Source of the DNA: ELB16-189 sp018266435
Lineage (GTDB): Bacteria; Bacteroidota; Bacteroidia; Cytophagales; Cyclobacteriaceae
DNA: 64,000 nucleotides
Reading direction: 5' to 3'
Assembly: GCA_030123525.1 (NCBI GenBank)
Contig: CP126125.1
Location: forward strand, 2,976,001-3,040,000
Below the pieces are notes generated by a model. That model did no database searches. It saw only the letters and a program-made list of their open reading frames with translations, and was not told the origin of the DNA. Below are positions 49,391 to 58,838 of this stretch, piece by piece; within the stretch, counting starts at the first letter, position 1, and every line of letters begins with the position of its first letter. The position numbers and the translations under genes were made by a program.

Positions 49391-51880
49391 TCAGATTGCC
49401 ATAGCCGGATCACTGATGCTTTCATTGCCGGTTTCTATGTGACCGGCATACCGGTATTCAAAAGTAGTGTCTGTCGGAATTTTTACAGACACATCGTACC
49501 AGCCGGAAGACGATTTGAGGTTTGATTTCATAACAGCACTGCTGCGGGGTGCAATTTCTTTAGTCTGTTTAGCTTGTTGGTAGCTATTATCAGATAAGTC
49601 AATGGTAATAATTCTGTCGCTGGTGTTGTTAATCACGAGTTCGAGGGTGCCAGTAAATTGATTATTATTTTTTTCATATTGGCAAATGATTTCAATCGGA
49701 TGGTTATTTGCTTTTCCTTTGAATTTTCTAAAGAAGCCATTCGGTCCATAGACAAAAAAATGATAGTTGCTATCATTCATGAATTTTTGAGTCCACCCAT
49801 CAGTTATCTTATCACCGGGCGATACGGCATAGGCACGTTGCAAAAAAACAGGGTTGTAGCAATACATCAAAAAAGGAGAGCCTGCTGCTTCATTTTTCCA
49901 TATTTCATTGCGAGATTCTAACGTGATTTGAAATTCGAGTTGATCGGTTACTTTGCCATTGGCGTACAATTCATAAGGCAGCGGTCTTGCGAGCCTGTTT
50001 CCACTTTCCTGCCTGGGAAGTACCGAAGACGATTGTGACTGATTAACTAATGCAATCTCATGATCCGATAGAGCATGGTATCCGGAGGGGTTCTTTTTGA
50101 ATTGTGCCTGGTGAATACTTTCAACAAACTCATCGTGAAGCAAAAATTCAGGTAGTTTCAACAGTTCTCCCTGATAGGGAACAAATGTAGAGGTCAGGTC
50201 ACCGCACACTGTTCTTCGCCAGGTACTGATGTTGGGTTCAGTAATTTTTTTTCCGGTCTTCTGACTCAGAAATTTTTCAAGGAATTGCAGAATGGAAGTA
50301 TGATCAAATACTTGTGAGCAAACTGCTCCTCCTCGGCTCCAAGGTGATGCAATAACCAGAGGCACACGGTAACCTAGCCCAATTGGACCTCCGCGGGCAT
50401 GCGAGGCCATCTTGCGTTTCAGGTCATCCTCCAGACGCACATATTCTGTCAGGGTATCAATTCCTCCGGACACAGTTCCGCTGAGTTGATCGCCCGGCAC
50501 AGGAGACACAAACGGAGGAACATGATCGAAGTATCCGTCATTTTCATCGTAACACAAAATAAAAATAGTTTTTTTCCATACTTCCGGGTTTTGTGTGAGA
50601 ATATCCAGCACCTCTGATAAATACCAGGCTCCATACCATGGCGCTGAGGGGTGATCAGAAAAATTTTCCGGTGCTACCAGCCACGATACTGTCGGCAGTT
50701 TTTTGTTGGTCACATCTTCCCTGAATTGAAAAAGTACATCTCCCTTTGGAATGTTCATGACACGCTCAGTGCCGTTGTCTGTGTAGCGAAGCGAGGCCAA
50801 CGTACGATAGTCGGGGTCACTCACGTTAGTAGTAAACGCTTTTTCATGAAGGTGTTTTTGCTCCTCTGATAATTTAGAATAGTTTTCTAATGTGTACTTT
50901 TTCTGAAAAATCAATAATTTATTTAATTCTCTTTCGCTTGATGCTATATGCCGGTTTAGTTCTGTGTATTTTTTTCCTTTGTCGAGACGGGTTAATGCTG
51001 CTTTTTCGGCAGCGATAGTTTTTTTTAATTGATCAATTGTAACGGGCAACTGCTTGATATATGCCGGATGAAACCGTACCTGATATTGTTCAAACATTTC
51101 TATTGGGTTATCACCAAAGTTGGCAAGCCAAGGTTCTTCATCACCCTCAAAACCAACCCCAACGCTAATTTCATTTTGATAGATTTTCCACGAGATACCG
51201 TTTTCTTCTAATCGCTCAGGAAAAGTTTTCCAGGCAGCCTCTGAGTTATAGTCTGTTTCTTCATTGCGCACCCGGGCTTGAGCTTGTGCGCTTTCACGTA
51301 TTTTGCCTGTCCACAGGTAAAGCCGGTTAGGGGTAGTACCGGTAAGGCTGGAGCAAAAATTCTGATCGCACACCGTAAAAGCATCAGCCAACGCATAATG
51401 AAACGGAATGTCTTCACGGGTATAATATCCCATGGTTAAGGGTATATTGCGATAGTCGCGATTACCTGATTTTTTTACGTTCAGCCATTGATCGTGCCTT
51501 CCGCCATTACGTGCATCCGTTTGGTCTGCCCAGGTGTGAGGCAGCGACCCCATCCAGGTAGCATTGGTATCTTTAATGTTGAGTCGAAAAGGGGCAAATG
51601 TTTCTCCTTTTTTGTTGGTCTGGAGCCAAACGGGGTTTTTGTTGGGTAAAAAAAATGCACGCGGATCATTGAACCCTCGAACCCCTCGCAATGAACCAAA
51701 GCAATGATCGAATGAGCGGTTCTCCTGCATTAAAATAACTATGTGCTCGGCATCGCGCCAGGTGGTACCGGGAGACGGGTTAATTTGATAGGCCTGAACA
51801 ATGGAAGGATAGAGGGTACTAATTGCAGCACCTCCCGAAAATAAAATCGTTTTTTTTATAAATTCTCTTCGTGTATCCAT
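49391..51880 (-). CDS. Tat-exported phospholipase C (phosphocholine-specific type)
   Basis: About 829 residues from the ATG at 51880. The twin-arginine signal TRREFIKKTILFSGG is at the N-terminus. The phosphoesterase domain (alkaline phosphatase superfamily, as in PlcN/PlcH) covers ~40-540: EHIVILMQENRSFDHCFGSLRGVRGF, with the catalytic region NFCSSLTGTTPNRLYLWTG, CYDENDGYFDHVPPF and ARGGPIGLGYRVPLVIASPW. Two C-terminal DUF756-like beta domains end the protein (~640-829). It hydrolyses phospholipid headgroups, which supplies phosphate or damages other cells. No chaperone or secretion gene lies next to it. Confidence 0.92.
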   Translation of the reverse strand: MDTRREFIKKTILFSGGAAISTLYPSIVQAYQINPSPGTTWRDAEHIVILMQENRSFDHCFGSLRGVRGFNDPRAFFLPNKNPVWLQTNKKGETFAPFRLNIKDTNATWMGSLPHTWADQTDARNGGRHDQWLNVKKSGNRDYRNIPLTMGYYTREDIPFHYALADAFTVCDQNFCSSLTGTTPNRLYLWTGKIRESAQAQARVRNEETDYNSEAAWKTFPERLEENGISWKIYQNEISVGVGFEGDEEPWLANFGDNPIEMFEQYQVRFHPAYIKQLPVTIDQLKKTIAAEKAALTRLDKGKKYTELNRHIASSERELNKLLIFQKKYTLENYSKLSEEQKHLHEKAFTTNVSDPDYRTLASLRYTDNGTERVMNIPKGDVLFQFREDVTNKKLPTVSWLVAPENFSDHPSAPWYGAWYLSEVLDILTQNPEVWKKTIFILCYDENDGYFDHVPPFVSPVPGDQLSGTVSGGIDTLTEYVRLEDDLKRKMASHARGGPIGLGYRVPLVIASPWSRGGAVCSQVFDHTSILQFLEKFLSQKTGKKITEPNISTWRRTVCGDLTSTFVPYQGELLKLPEFLLHDEFVESIHQAQFKKNPSGYHALSDHEIALVNQSQSSSVLPRQESGNRLARPLPYELYANGKVTDQLEFQITLESRNEIWKNEAAGSPFLMYCYNPVFLQRAYAVSPGDKITDGWTQKFMNDSNYHFFVYGPNGFFRKFKGKANNHPIEIICQYEKNNNQFTGTLELVINNTSDRIITIDLSDNSYQQAKQTKEIAPRSSAVMKSNLKSSSGWYDVSVKIPTDTTFEYRYAGHIETGNESISDPAMAI

Positions 51881-51988
51881 GATCAAAATGAGTATATGTA
51901 AAGATAGCCCGGAGCATTGGGTTGAGCAATGTGTTTGTGTACTTCATAAAAAATGGTTTGTATCAAAATTTAAACTAAAATTGCAGCT

Positions 51989-52576
51989 ATGATTCGTATG
52001 TTATTTTTTAGTGGCTTGCTTTTGATGCTGGCAGTATCTTGTAGCCGTGATAGAAAAAAAGAAACGGTTTCCTCGTACCTGCGCTATGCGTGGCGTTTAT
52101 CACCTGATACAGATTTGAAACTCATCAAACTTGAGGAAATAAAATCCATTACATCAAAAGATTCGCTTGATTGGCTGGTGAATGAGTACAGCAAGGGTTC
52201 AAAAACTACCGTTCCGCTCGATACTATTTTTTCTAACTTGGAAAAAGATATTTCCTACAACAGCAACTTGCTGGCAAAAACTGATCAACGGATAGACTCA
52301 CTTAAAATTTTGAAGAATAAGTTTACTGGAGATTCATTTTTTTCGCAATACACTCAGACGTTTACTGATTTAAAAAAATTTACAGAACAGCAGCTCATTG
52401 AATTGAAATACCTTCAATACCAATTGAAGCGATACACTAAAGATACAAACGAAGTACTGAGCCACCAAATAAAATGTGAGTATCAATTACCGAGGCCAGG
52501 TACAGACAGTCTAAAAACCAAGACCCAGATTTTTTATCTGTCGTCTGACTATAAACGTGTGCAGGCTGTACGCTAA
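51989..52576 (+). CDS. Hypothetical lipoprotein
   Basis: 195 residues. Signal peptide with lipobox (MIRMLFFSGLLLMLAVSCSR), so it is lipid-anchored. The rest is charged and mostly helical (TQTFTDLKKFTEQQLIELKY, likely coiled coil), with a C-terminal beta strand (QIFYLSSDYKRVQAVR). I do not recognise the family. It stands alone, divergent from the phospholipase gene and convergent with ilvC. Confidence 0.7.
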   Translation: MIRMLFFSGLLLMLAVSCSRDRKKETVSSYLRYAWRLSPDTDLKLIKLEEIKSITSKDSLDWLVNEYSKGSKTTVPLDTIFSNLEKDISYNSNLLAKTDQRIDSLKILKNKFTGDSFFSQYTQTFTDLKKFTEQQLIELKYLQYQLKRYTKDTNEVLSHQIKCEYQLPRPGTDSLKTKTQIFYLSSDYKRVQAVR

Positions 52577-52601
52577 ACGTAAGCGAAAACTGTATCAATA
52601 A

Positions 52602-52632
52602 AAAACCCGAACTTGTGTTGAGCCCGGGTTTT
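52602..52632. terminator. Bidirectional terminator between the lipoprotein gene and ilvC
   Basis: AAAACCCG (52602-52609) pairs with CGGGTTTT (52625-52632). A/T tails on both sides let it serve both converging transcripts. Confidence 0.75.
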
Positions 52633-52654
52633 CTTTCACATTATAAACTATAAA

Positions 52655-53725
52655 TCAGTTGATCATACTCGCTTCTACTTTTTCTTTTTCAGGGCGCAAA
52701 GCGCGCACCGCAGCACCGGCCTGCCATAACTCGCTTTCGCGTACTTCTTTCAGTTCTTCTGCCAATTTTTCGCGATAATCAGGTTTGCTGCAGGTGTCAA
52801 TTGTACGTTTAGCTTCTGCACCGCTGGCTACGCTTTCATACAGTTCTTTAAATACCGGGAGTGTCGCTGCTTTAAACTTCTTTTTCCAATCTAATGCTCC
52901 ACGTTGTGCGGTGGTAGAACAGTTGGCATACATCCAGTCCATACCGTTTTCGGCAACAAGCGGCATCAGGCTCTGAGTCAGCTCTTCAACCGTTTCGTTG
53001 AAGGCTTCAGAAGGGGAGTGGCCTTTGGAACGGAGTACTTCGTATTGTGCTTCGAAAATTCCGGCAATGGCTCCCATCAGAGTGCCGCGCTCGCCTGTTA
53101 GATCTGAGTACACTTCTTTTTTAAAATCGGTCTCAAATAAATAGCCTGAACCTACGCCTATACCTAATGCGATAGCGCGCGTTTTAGCCTGGCCTGTAGC
53201 ATCTTGAAAAACTGCATAGCTTGAGTTGATTCCTTTACCTTGTAAAAAAAGCCTGCGCACCGAGGTGCCTGATCCTTTGGGTGCAGCTAAAATTACATCC
53301 ACATCAGCCGGAGGTACGATGCCCGTTTGTTCTTTGAAGGTAACTCCGAAACCGTGCGAAAAATACAATGCCTTACCCTTGGTCAAGTGAGGTTTGAGCG
53401 ATGGCCAAGTGGCTATCTGGCCGGCATCGGATAACAAAAACTGGATGATCGTTCCGCGTTTAGCGGCTTCTTCTATATCAAATAATGTTTCACCGGGAAC
53501 CCACCCATGCTGAATGGCCTTGTCCCATGTTTTGCCGCCTTTGCGTTGGCCGATTATAACGTTAAATCCATTGTCGCGCAGGTTGAGTGCCTGGGCCGGG
53601 CCCTGTACACCATAGCCAATGATTGCAATGGTTTCATTTTTTAAAACATCCAATGCTTTTTCCATCGGAAATTCTTCGCGGGTTACTACTTCTTCAATCG
53701 TTCCGCCAAAATTGATCTTTGCCAT
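52655..53725 (-). CDS. ilvC: Ketol-acid reductoisomerase
   Basis: 356 residues, class I length. NADP-binding IAIIGYGVQGPAQALNLRDNG, the catalytic-domain segments VILAAPKGSGTSVRRLFLQG and DLTGERGTLMGAIAGIFEAQYEVL with the magnesium-binding Asp and Glu residues. It converts acetolactate or acetohydroxybutyrate to the dihydroxy acid, the second common step to valine and isoleucine. It is the last gene of the ilv operon, after a 102-bp gap. Confidence 0.97.
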   Translation of the reverse strand: MAKINFGGTIEEVVTREEFPMEKALDVLKNETIAIIGYGVQGPAQALNLRDNGFNVIIGQRKGGKTWDKAIQHGWVPGETLFDIEEAAKRGTIIQFLLSDAGQIATWPSLKPHLTKGKALYFSHGFGVTFKEQTGIVPPADVDVILAAPKGSGTSVRRLFLQGKGINSSYAVFQDATGQAKTRAIALGIGVGSGYLFETDFKKEVYSDLTGERGTLMGAIAGIFEAQYEVLRSKGHSPSEAFNETVEELTQSLMPLVAENGMDWMYANCSTTAQRGALDWKKKFKAATLPVFKELYESVASGAEAKRTIDTCSKPDYREKLAEELKEVRESELWQAGAAVRALRPEKEKVEASMIN

Positions 53726-53827
53726 TTTTTAGTAATTTGAATTAAGTATTTAGTATTTAGTGAATTTAGAATATAAAATATTTTGTGTTGGTTTAGTTGA
53801 GCATTTACACCGGGCACTAACTATTAG

Positions 53828-54118
53828 TTAATCAATATCCACAATTCGTTCGCTATGTTCTAAGTATTGATTGCTTCCTTCAAACACATCTACTTCATCA
53901 ACTTCAATGAGTTTTTTTAGTTGAAGTTTACATTTCTCAACCATATCAGAAGTAGTGTGAACAAGCATGATGATTCCGCCCCTGCGAAAATCATTTTCAT
54001 CTTCAAAGCCTATCAGTTTTTTTATGCGTACCCTTCGCCTGTTCAGTATGTTAACAATTCGGTTAAGCACTGAAAAATTATTATCGGAGGAGAGCAGCAG
54101 GGTAAAATCTTGTTTCAT
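53828..54118 (-). CDS. ilvN: Acetolactate synthase small (regulatory) subunit, ACT domain
   Basis: 96 residues: one ACT domain (FTLLLSSDNNFSVLNRIVNILNRRRVRI) and a short tail; E. coli IlvN is of similar size, while longer IlvH proteins have a second domain. In the family it binds valine and tunes the large subunit. Placed directly after ilvB. Confidence 0.85.
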   Translation of the reverse strand: MKQDFTLLLSSDNNFSVLNRIVNILNRRRVRIKKLIGFEDENDFRRGGIIMLVHTTSDMVEKCKLQLKKLIEVDEVDVFEGSNQYLEHSERIVDID

Positions 54119-54153
54119 GGAGATGCATTCAAAAGTTATGTACTCAGATCAAA

Positions 54154-55914
54154 TTATTTTTTTTTGGTTGGTGCCTCCAGTATGATTTCACTCACACCCG
54201 CACCGGCCGGAACCATTGGAAACACATTATCTTCTTTGCCTACCACTACTTCCAGGAAATAAGCGTCTTTTGCATTTAGCATTTCTTGAATTGCTTCATC
54301 TAACTCATTTCGTTCAGAAATTTTTTTTGCACGGATTGAATAGGCTTCGGCAATTTTTATGAAATCGGGATTGTGCATTTCAGTAAAAGAATAACGTTTA
54401 TTGTGAAACAGTTCTTGCCACTGCCGCACCATGCCAAGAAAATTATTGTTGAGTACAATCATTTTCACCGCGATTTTAGATTGCATGATTGTGCCGAGTT
54501 CCTGAATGGTCATTTGAAACCCGCCATCGCCCATCACGGCAATTACGGGTTGATCGGGCATCGCCATTTTGGCGCCCATGGCAGCCGGCAAGGCAAAGCC
54601 CATAGTTCCTGCTCCGCCTGATGTGATGTTTGTTCTTGGATTTTTATACCCAAAGTAGCGCGAAGTAATCATTTGGTGCTGCCCTACATCTGTTACAATG
54701 ATTGCATTGCCATTTGTCAGGGCGGAGAGGCGATTCACCACTTCACCCATCATCAACTTGCCTATTGGGTTAAACTCTTTGTGTACAATTTTTTCCAGTT
54801 CAATTTTTTTTAAGGAATTGAACTTTTCGATCCATTCATTGTGTGTGTTAGGCTTGCATAGTTGAATCAAAGCCTGTAATGCTTCTTTAGCGTCTGCATG
54901 AATGGGTACATTGCTTTGAATGATTTTATTAATTTCTGCGAGATCAATATCGATGTGAATCACGTTGGCTTGTTGGGCATATTTGCTCACATTTCCGGTT
55001 ACACGGTCATCGAAGCGCATGCCAATGGCAATGAGCACATCGCATTCATTAGTTAATACATTGGGCGCATAATTTCCGTGCATACCCAGGAGGCCTACAT
55101 AATTCGGATGGTCTGTAGGAAATGCACCAAGCCCAAGCAGCGTGCAGGCTACTGGGATGCCGGTTTTCTCAGAGAAAGCAATCAACTCATCAGTGGCAGC
55201 GGATAGAATAACTCCTTGCCCGGCTAGTATGTAAGGTTTAGTTGCCGAATTAATTAGTGCGGCAGCAGATTCAATTTCTGTCAGCGGTAATACAGGTTTG
55301 GGTTTATATGTTCTGATCCCTTCACATTTTTTGTAGCCGGTAAATTCATGAATCTCGTTCTGCGCATTTTTAGTGATGTCCACCAACACGGGGCCTGGCC
55401 TTCCTGTTTTGGCAATATAAAATGCCTTGCTGATAACTGATGCGATGTCTTTGGCTTCAGTAACTTGTGCATTCCACTTAGTAACGGGAATGGTGGTGTT
55501 GACCACATCCATTTCCTGAAAGGCATCGGTACCAAGCAGGTGAGCAAACACCTGACCAGTAATACAGACCACCGGAGTGGAGTCAATCAGGGCATCGCCC
55601 AAGCCGGTTATCAGATTTAATGCACCCGGGCCAGAGGTGGCCAGGGCTACGCCTGTTTTTCCACTCGCCCGGGCAAATCCTTGTGCCGCATGAATAGAGC
55701 CTTGTTCATGCCTGACTAAAATATGGTTCAATCGGTCGGCATAATCATAGAGCGCATCGTACACCGGCATGATGGCTCCGCCCGGATACCCGAAAATAGT
55801 ATCAACACCTTCTTCAATAAGGCAACGGAGGAGGATTTCAGAACCGGAAATTTTTTCTCCTGATTTTTCAGGTGATATTTTTTTATGTTCAGTTTTCGTC
55901 AGTAACGCATCCAT
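54154..55914 (-). CDS. ilvB: Acetolactate synthase large (catalytic) subunit
   Basis: 586 residues from the ATG at 55914; an ATG at 55941 lies deeper in ilvD, and both overlap it. Thiamine diphosphate-binding signature GDGGFQMTIQELGTIMQSKI plus NNNFLGMVRQWQELF, the N-terminal IFGYPGGAIMPVYDALY with the catalytic glutamate later at HEQGSIHAAQGFARASG. It joins pyruvate with pyruvate or 2-oxobutyrate. The overlap with ilvD indicates coupled translation. Confidence 0.97.
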   Translation of the reverse strand: MDALLTKTEHKKISPEKSGEKISGSEILLRCLIEEGVDTIFGYPGGAIMPVYDALYDYADRLNHILVRHEQGSIHAAQGFARASGKTGVALATSGPGALNLITGLGDALIDSTPVVCITGQVFAHLLGTDAFQEMDVVNTTIPVTKWNAQVTEAKDIASVISKAFYIAKTGRPGPVLVDITKNAQNEIHEFTGYKKCEGIRTYKPKPVLPLTEIESAAALINSATKPYILAGQGVILSAATDELIAFSEKTGIPVACTLLGLGAFPTDHPNYVGLLGMHGNYAPNVLTNECDVLIAIGMRFDDRVTGNVSKYAQQANVIHIDIDLAEINKIIQSNVPIHADAKEALQALIQLCKPNTHNEWIEKFNSLKKIELEKIVHKEFNPIGKLMMGEVVNRLSALTNGNAIIVTDVGQHQMITSRYFGYKNPRTNITSGGAGTMGFALPAAMGAKMAMPDQPVIAVMGDGGFQMTIQELGTIMQSKIAVKMIVLNNNFLGMVRQWQELFHNKRYSFTEMHNPDFIKIAEAYSIRAKKISERNELDEAIQEMLNAKDAYFLEVVVGKEDNVFPMVPAGAGVSEIILEAPTKKK

Positions 55915-57562
55915 CGGCAGCAGTTTTAACTTGTTTAGCATATTTGTAGAGTACCCCGCTTTTTACACGCAATGCTGGTTGCTTGTAGTGTGACCTGCGG
56001 ATGGCCATCACTTTATCTTCAACCAATAAATTGAGCTGACGTTTTTTTACATCGATCTCAATCCAGTCGCCATCTTCTACTAAAGCCAGCATTCCTCCAT
56101 CAAATGCTTCGGGCGTGATGTGCCCCACTACAAATCCGTGGGTGCCACCAGAAAATCTTCCATCGGTAATAAGCGCAACCGATTTACCCAAGCCGGCTCC
56201 CATAATCAACGAAGTTGGTTTTAGCATTTCAGGCATTCCGGGAGCGCCTTTTGGGCCTACGTAACGAATCACAATTACATCGCCTTCTTTAATTCGCCCT
56301 GAACGTATTCCGTCCACCAGTTCAAACTCACCATTGAAGACGCGTGCAGTACCTTTGAAGCGTTCTCCTTCTTTGCCGGTAATCTTAGCCACAGATCCTT
56401 TTTCGGCCAGGTTGCCATATAGGATTTGAATATGTCCGGTTTTTTTGATAGGTTTTTCAAGGGGTAAAATCAAATCTTGTGTATCAAAATTGATTGATGG
56501 AACAATTGCTAAATTTTCAGCAATGGTTTTTCCGGTCACAGTTATGCAATCGCCATGAAGAAAACCATTATCGAGCAGGTACTTCATCAACAGGGGAGTG
56601 CCGCCTATTTTGTGCAAGTCTTCCATTAAGTATTTTCCGCTAGGTTTCAAATCAGCCAGTAATGGGGTCTTATCAGAGATGCGCTGAAAGTCTTCTTGTG
56701 TTAATGTAATGCCGACTGATTTGGCTATGGCAATCATGTGAATGACGGCATTGGTCGATCCGCCTAAAGCCATGATCACAGTCAGGGCATTTTCAAATGC
56801 CGGGTACGTCATCACGTCTTTTGGTTTAATATCTCTTTCGAGTATCAGCCGGATGGCTTTTGCTGCTTCAACGCATTCACTTGATTTTTCTTTACTCAGG
56901 GCAGGGTTAGATGAAGTGCCCGGCAGTGCCATGCCCAATGCTTCAATGGCCGAGGCCATGGTGTTGGCGGTGTACATGCCACCGCAGGCACCAGCACCGG
57001 GACACGAGTTCTGAATGATGCCTTTATAATCTTCGTCTGAAAGTTTATTTGCTAATTTTTCTCCGAGTGCTTCAAACGCAGAAACGATATTGAGCGGCTT
57101 GCCCTTCCAGTGACCACCGGCAATGGTGCCGCCATACACCATGATTGAGGGGCGATTTAATCGCCCCATGGCGATCAATGATCCGGGCATATTTTTGTCA
57201 CAACCAACTACTGCAATCAACCCATCGTAGTATTGTGCTCCACAAACAGTTTCGATCGAGTCGGCAATTACTTCGCGACTTACCAGCGAATACCGCATAC
57301 CTTCGGTGCCGTTGCTCATGCCATCACTCACACCAATGGTATTGAAAACCAAGCCTACCAATTCCTGATCCCAAACGGCTTGTTTTATTTCGGTGGCCAG
57401 TGCATTCAGGTGCATATTGCACGAGTTGCCGTCAAAGCCGGTGCTGGCAATGCCTACCTGTGCTTTTTTAAAATCTGATTCATTCAAGCCAATGGCATAG
57501 AGCATGGCCTGCGCCCCCGGCAGGGTCGAGTCTTGGGTTAATGTTTTGCTGTACTTATTCAT
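55889..57562 (-). CDS. ilvD: Dihydroxy-acid dehydratase
   Basis: 557 residues, normal length. Fe-S ligand cysteines lie in VVGCDKNMPGS and SCPGAGACGGMYTANTM, with the substrate-site segments MALGGSTNAVIH and GRFSGGTHGFVVGH. It dehydrates dihydroxy acids to 2-oxo acids. Its Fe-S cluster is one of the known targets of NO and oxidants, so the repair locus at 1.4-5.9 kb could matter for it. The gene follows ilvE by 13 bp. Confidence 0.97.
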   Translation of the reverse strand: MNKYSKTLTQDSTLPGAQAMLYAIGLNESDFKKAQVGIASTGFDGNSCNMHLNALATEIKQAVWDQELVGLVFNTIGVSDGMSNGTEGMRYSLVSREVIADSIETVCGAQYYDGLIAVVGCDKNMPGSLIAMGRLNRPSIMVYGGTIAGGHWKGKPLNIVSAFEALGEKLANKLSDEDYKGIIQNSCPGAGACGGMYTANTMASAIEALGMALPGTSSNPALSKEKSSECVEAAKAIRLILERDIKPKDVMTYPAFENALTVIMALGGSTNAVIHMIAIAKSVGITLTQEDFQRISDKTPLLADLKPSGKYLMEDLHKIGGTPLLMKYLLDNGFLHGDCITVTGKTIAENLAIVPSINFDTQDLILPLEKPIKKTGHIQILYGNLAEKGSVAKITGKEGERFKGTARVFNGEFELVDGIRSGRIKEGDVIVIRYVGPKGAPGMPEMLKPTSLIMGAGLGKSVALITDGRFSGGTHGFVVGHITPEAFDGGMLALVEDGDWIEIDVKKRQLNLLVEDKVMAIRRSHYKQPALRVKSGVLYKYAKQVKTAADGCVTDEN

Positions 57563-57575
57563 CTTTAAAAAAAAA

Positions 57576-58466
57576 TTAGACGATCACGTAAGCAAAGCTT
57601 TTTTCCATCACCATATTGTTGTAAGCCTGTTGAACAATGGAGCCCAATGAACTTGGCCAGGGTTTGTGCATGGGGTGTCGCTCAAAAGACCGAATGGCAG
57701 ATATCTCGGTGGCAGTGCCGCAGAAGAAAGCACTGTCAGCTTCTAATAATTCTTCGGGTTTAAAAAATTTTTCTTTTACGGGTATTTCCATCTCGTTACA
57801 AATTTCAATTACCGTTTGCCTGGTAATGCCAGGCAATATATTTCCCTGAGGCGCAGTGTAGAGAACTCCATTCTTTTCAAAAAAGAAATTAGCCCCGGGG
57901 CCTTGTGCTACAAAGCCATTTGCATCCAGCATTAAGGCTTCATCAAAGCCGCGTTGTCGGGCTTCATTTGAGGCCAGAATGGCGTGAACATACTGTCCAC
58001 AAGTTTTGGCATCCACTTTAGTGCTTTTGGGGTTTGGTCGTTCGATGGAAGAAATGCAGATGTCAATTTCTTTGTGAGAAAAATATTTGGGCCACTTCCA
58101 GGTTGCAATCATCAAAGTAGATTCTTGCGAACCGGAGAGCGCCATGTTTTCACCGGTAATAACCAAGGGGCGGATGTAGGCACTTGATAAATTATTCTTT
58201 TCCAATACCTGGTAACTGAGTTGAGTCAGTTCTTCTAGGCTGTAGTTAAACGGGATATTGAGTAATTGACAACTCATAATCAACCTCTCAAAATGTTCGT
58301 ACGGCTTAAAAATTTTTGTTCCATGAATGGTGGCATAAGCGCGAATCCCTTCAAACACACCGTAGCCATAATGCATGGTTTGTGAAAAGAGGCTGGCGGC
58401 TGCACCTTTTGCCGGCTGGAACTTTCCGTCTAAAAAAATAATGGAGTCTTCTGTATAGTATTTCAT
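57576..58466 (-). CDS. ilvE: Branched-chain amino-acid aminotransferase
   Basis: 296 residues, class IV PLP fold. FEGIRAYATIHGTKIF, a PLP-site region with FDEALMLDANGFVAQGPGANFFF and ITRQTVIEICNEMEIPV are typical of BCATs. It makes valine, leucine and isoleucine from their oxo acids. It is the first structural gene of the ilv operon, 99 nt after the leader peptide gene and downstream of the attenuator. Confidence 0.95.
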   Translation of the reverse strand: MKYYTEDSIIFLDGKFQPAKGAAASLFSQTMHYGYGVFEGIRAYATIHGTKIFKPYEHFERLIMSCQLLNIPFNYSLEELTQLSYQVLEKNNLSSAYIRPLVITGENMALSGSQESTLMIATWKWPKYFSHKEIDICISSIERPNPKSTKVDAKTCGQYVHAILASNEARQRGFDEALMLDANGFVAQGPGANFFFEKNGVLYTAPQGNILPGITRQTVIEICNEMEIPVKEKFFKPEELLEADSAFFCGTATEISAIRSFERHPMHKPWPSSLGSIVQQAYNNMVMEKSFAYVIV

Positions 58467-58477
58467 AAGATTGTTAA

Positions 58478-58493
58478 AACAACTGTTAGTTTG
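58478..58493 (-). promoter_or_regulatory. 16-nt element CAAACTAACAGTTGTT before ilvE
   Basis: Read on the minus strand it lies between the attenuator hairpin and the ilvE start codon (11 nt spacer). The identical 16 nt occurs at 58895-58910, immediately before the leuC start codon. It contains the near-palindrome AACTAACAGTT. The role is unknown: translation initiation, a binding site, or common descent of the two leaders. Confidence 0.6.
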
Positions 58494-58511
58494 CGATAGC
58501 CTGTATAAAAC

Positions 58512-58542
58512 AAAACCGCCCCGAAATTTCGAGGCGGTTTTT
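58512..58542 (-). terminator. ilv attenuator: intrinsic terminator in the leader
   Basis: Minus strand: CCGCCTCG pairs with CGGGGCGG (one T-G pair), flanked by A and T runs (AAA before, TTTTGTTTT after). It stands 22 nt after the stop codon of the leader peptide and 45 nt before ilvE. Its left arm can instead pair with GAGGTG at 58566-58571, which overlaps the leader stop codon. Confidence 0.82.
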
Positions 58543-58564
58543 ATAAAATTTTATTTATTAGTGA

Positions 58565-58648
58565 TCACCTCTTGAGTCTTGTCAATAGAATAATAATGCT
58601 GATCAACTCAACACGGGTTAACAAAACATTTGCAAGGTTATTTCTCAT
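58565..58648 (-). CDS. ilvL: ilv leader peptide, 27 codons
   Basis: ATG at 58648, TGA at 58567-58565. The peptide begins MRNNLANVLL, carries ELISIIILLTRL in the middle and ends LKR: 13 of 27 residues are Leu, Ile or Val, with Ile-Ile-Ile-Leu-Leu in a row. Such leader peptides control amino-acid operons by ribosome stalling: if charged Ile-tRNA or Leu-tRNA is short, the ribosome stops within the run, GAGGTG stays free and pairs with the terminator arm, and transcription goes on into ilvE-ilvC. When translation finishes, the ribosome covers GAGGTG and the terminator forms. The symbol follows the E. coli ilv leader by analogy; the sequences are unrelated. Confidence 0.8.
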   Translation of the reverse strand: MRNNLANVLLTRVELISIIILLTRLKR

Positions 58649-58678
58649 TTCTAAATTTTGTTTGTGCTAAATACTGCG

Positions 58679-58711
58679 CAAGTATAAATAAAAATGAAGT
58701 ACATACACCAA
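58679..58711 (-). promoter_or_regulatory. Probable ilv operon promoter
   Basis: The minus strand reads TTG (58711-58709), a 22-nt spacer and TATACTTG (58686-58679), one mismatch from TAnnTTTG. Transcription would start near 58672, about 24 nt before the leader peptide, the expected geometry for an attenuated operon. Confidence 0.5.
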
Positions 58712-58838
58712 GATTTAAAATAAAAAATTTCTGTCACAAAATATTCAACAAGTGTTAGGTAGTACCTGAGAATAAATTTTTTTCAAAGAGCGTATCCTCT
58801 TTATCAATTTAGTTTCTCATCTTGCAAGCGAATTACTG

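Noticed and set aside
58596..58670. 24-codon plus-strand frame as a leu leader peptide
   Set aside because: It is the reverse complement of the ilv leader region, has no run of Leu/Ile/Val codons and ends ~170 nt before the leuC hairpin, too far for coupling.
58755..58770. Small dyad AGGTAGTACCT upstream of leuC as an operator
   Set aside because: Arms are only 5 bp, and no second copy was seen near ilv or leu genes; chance is likely.
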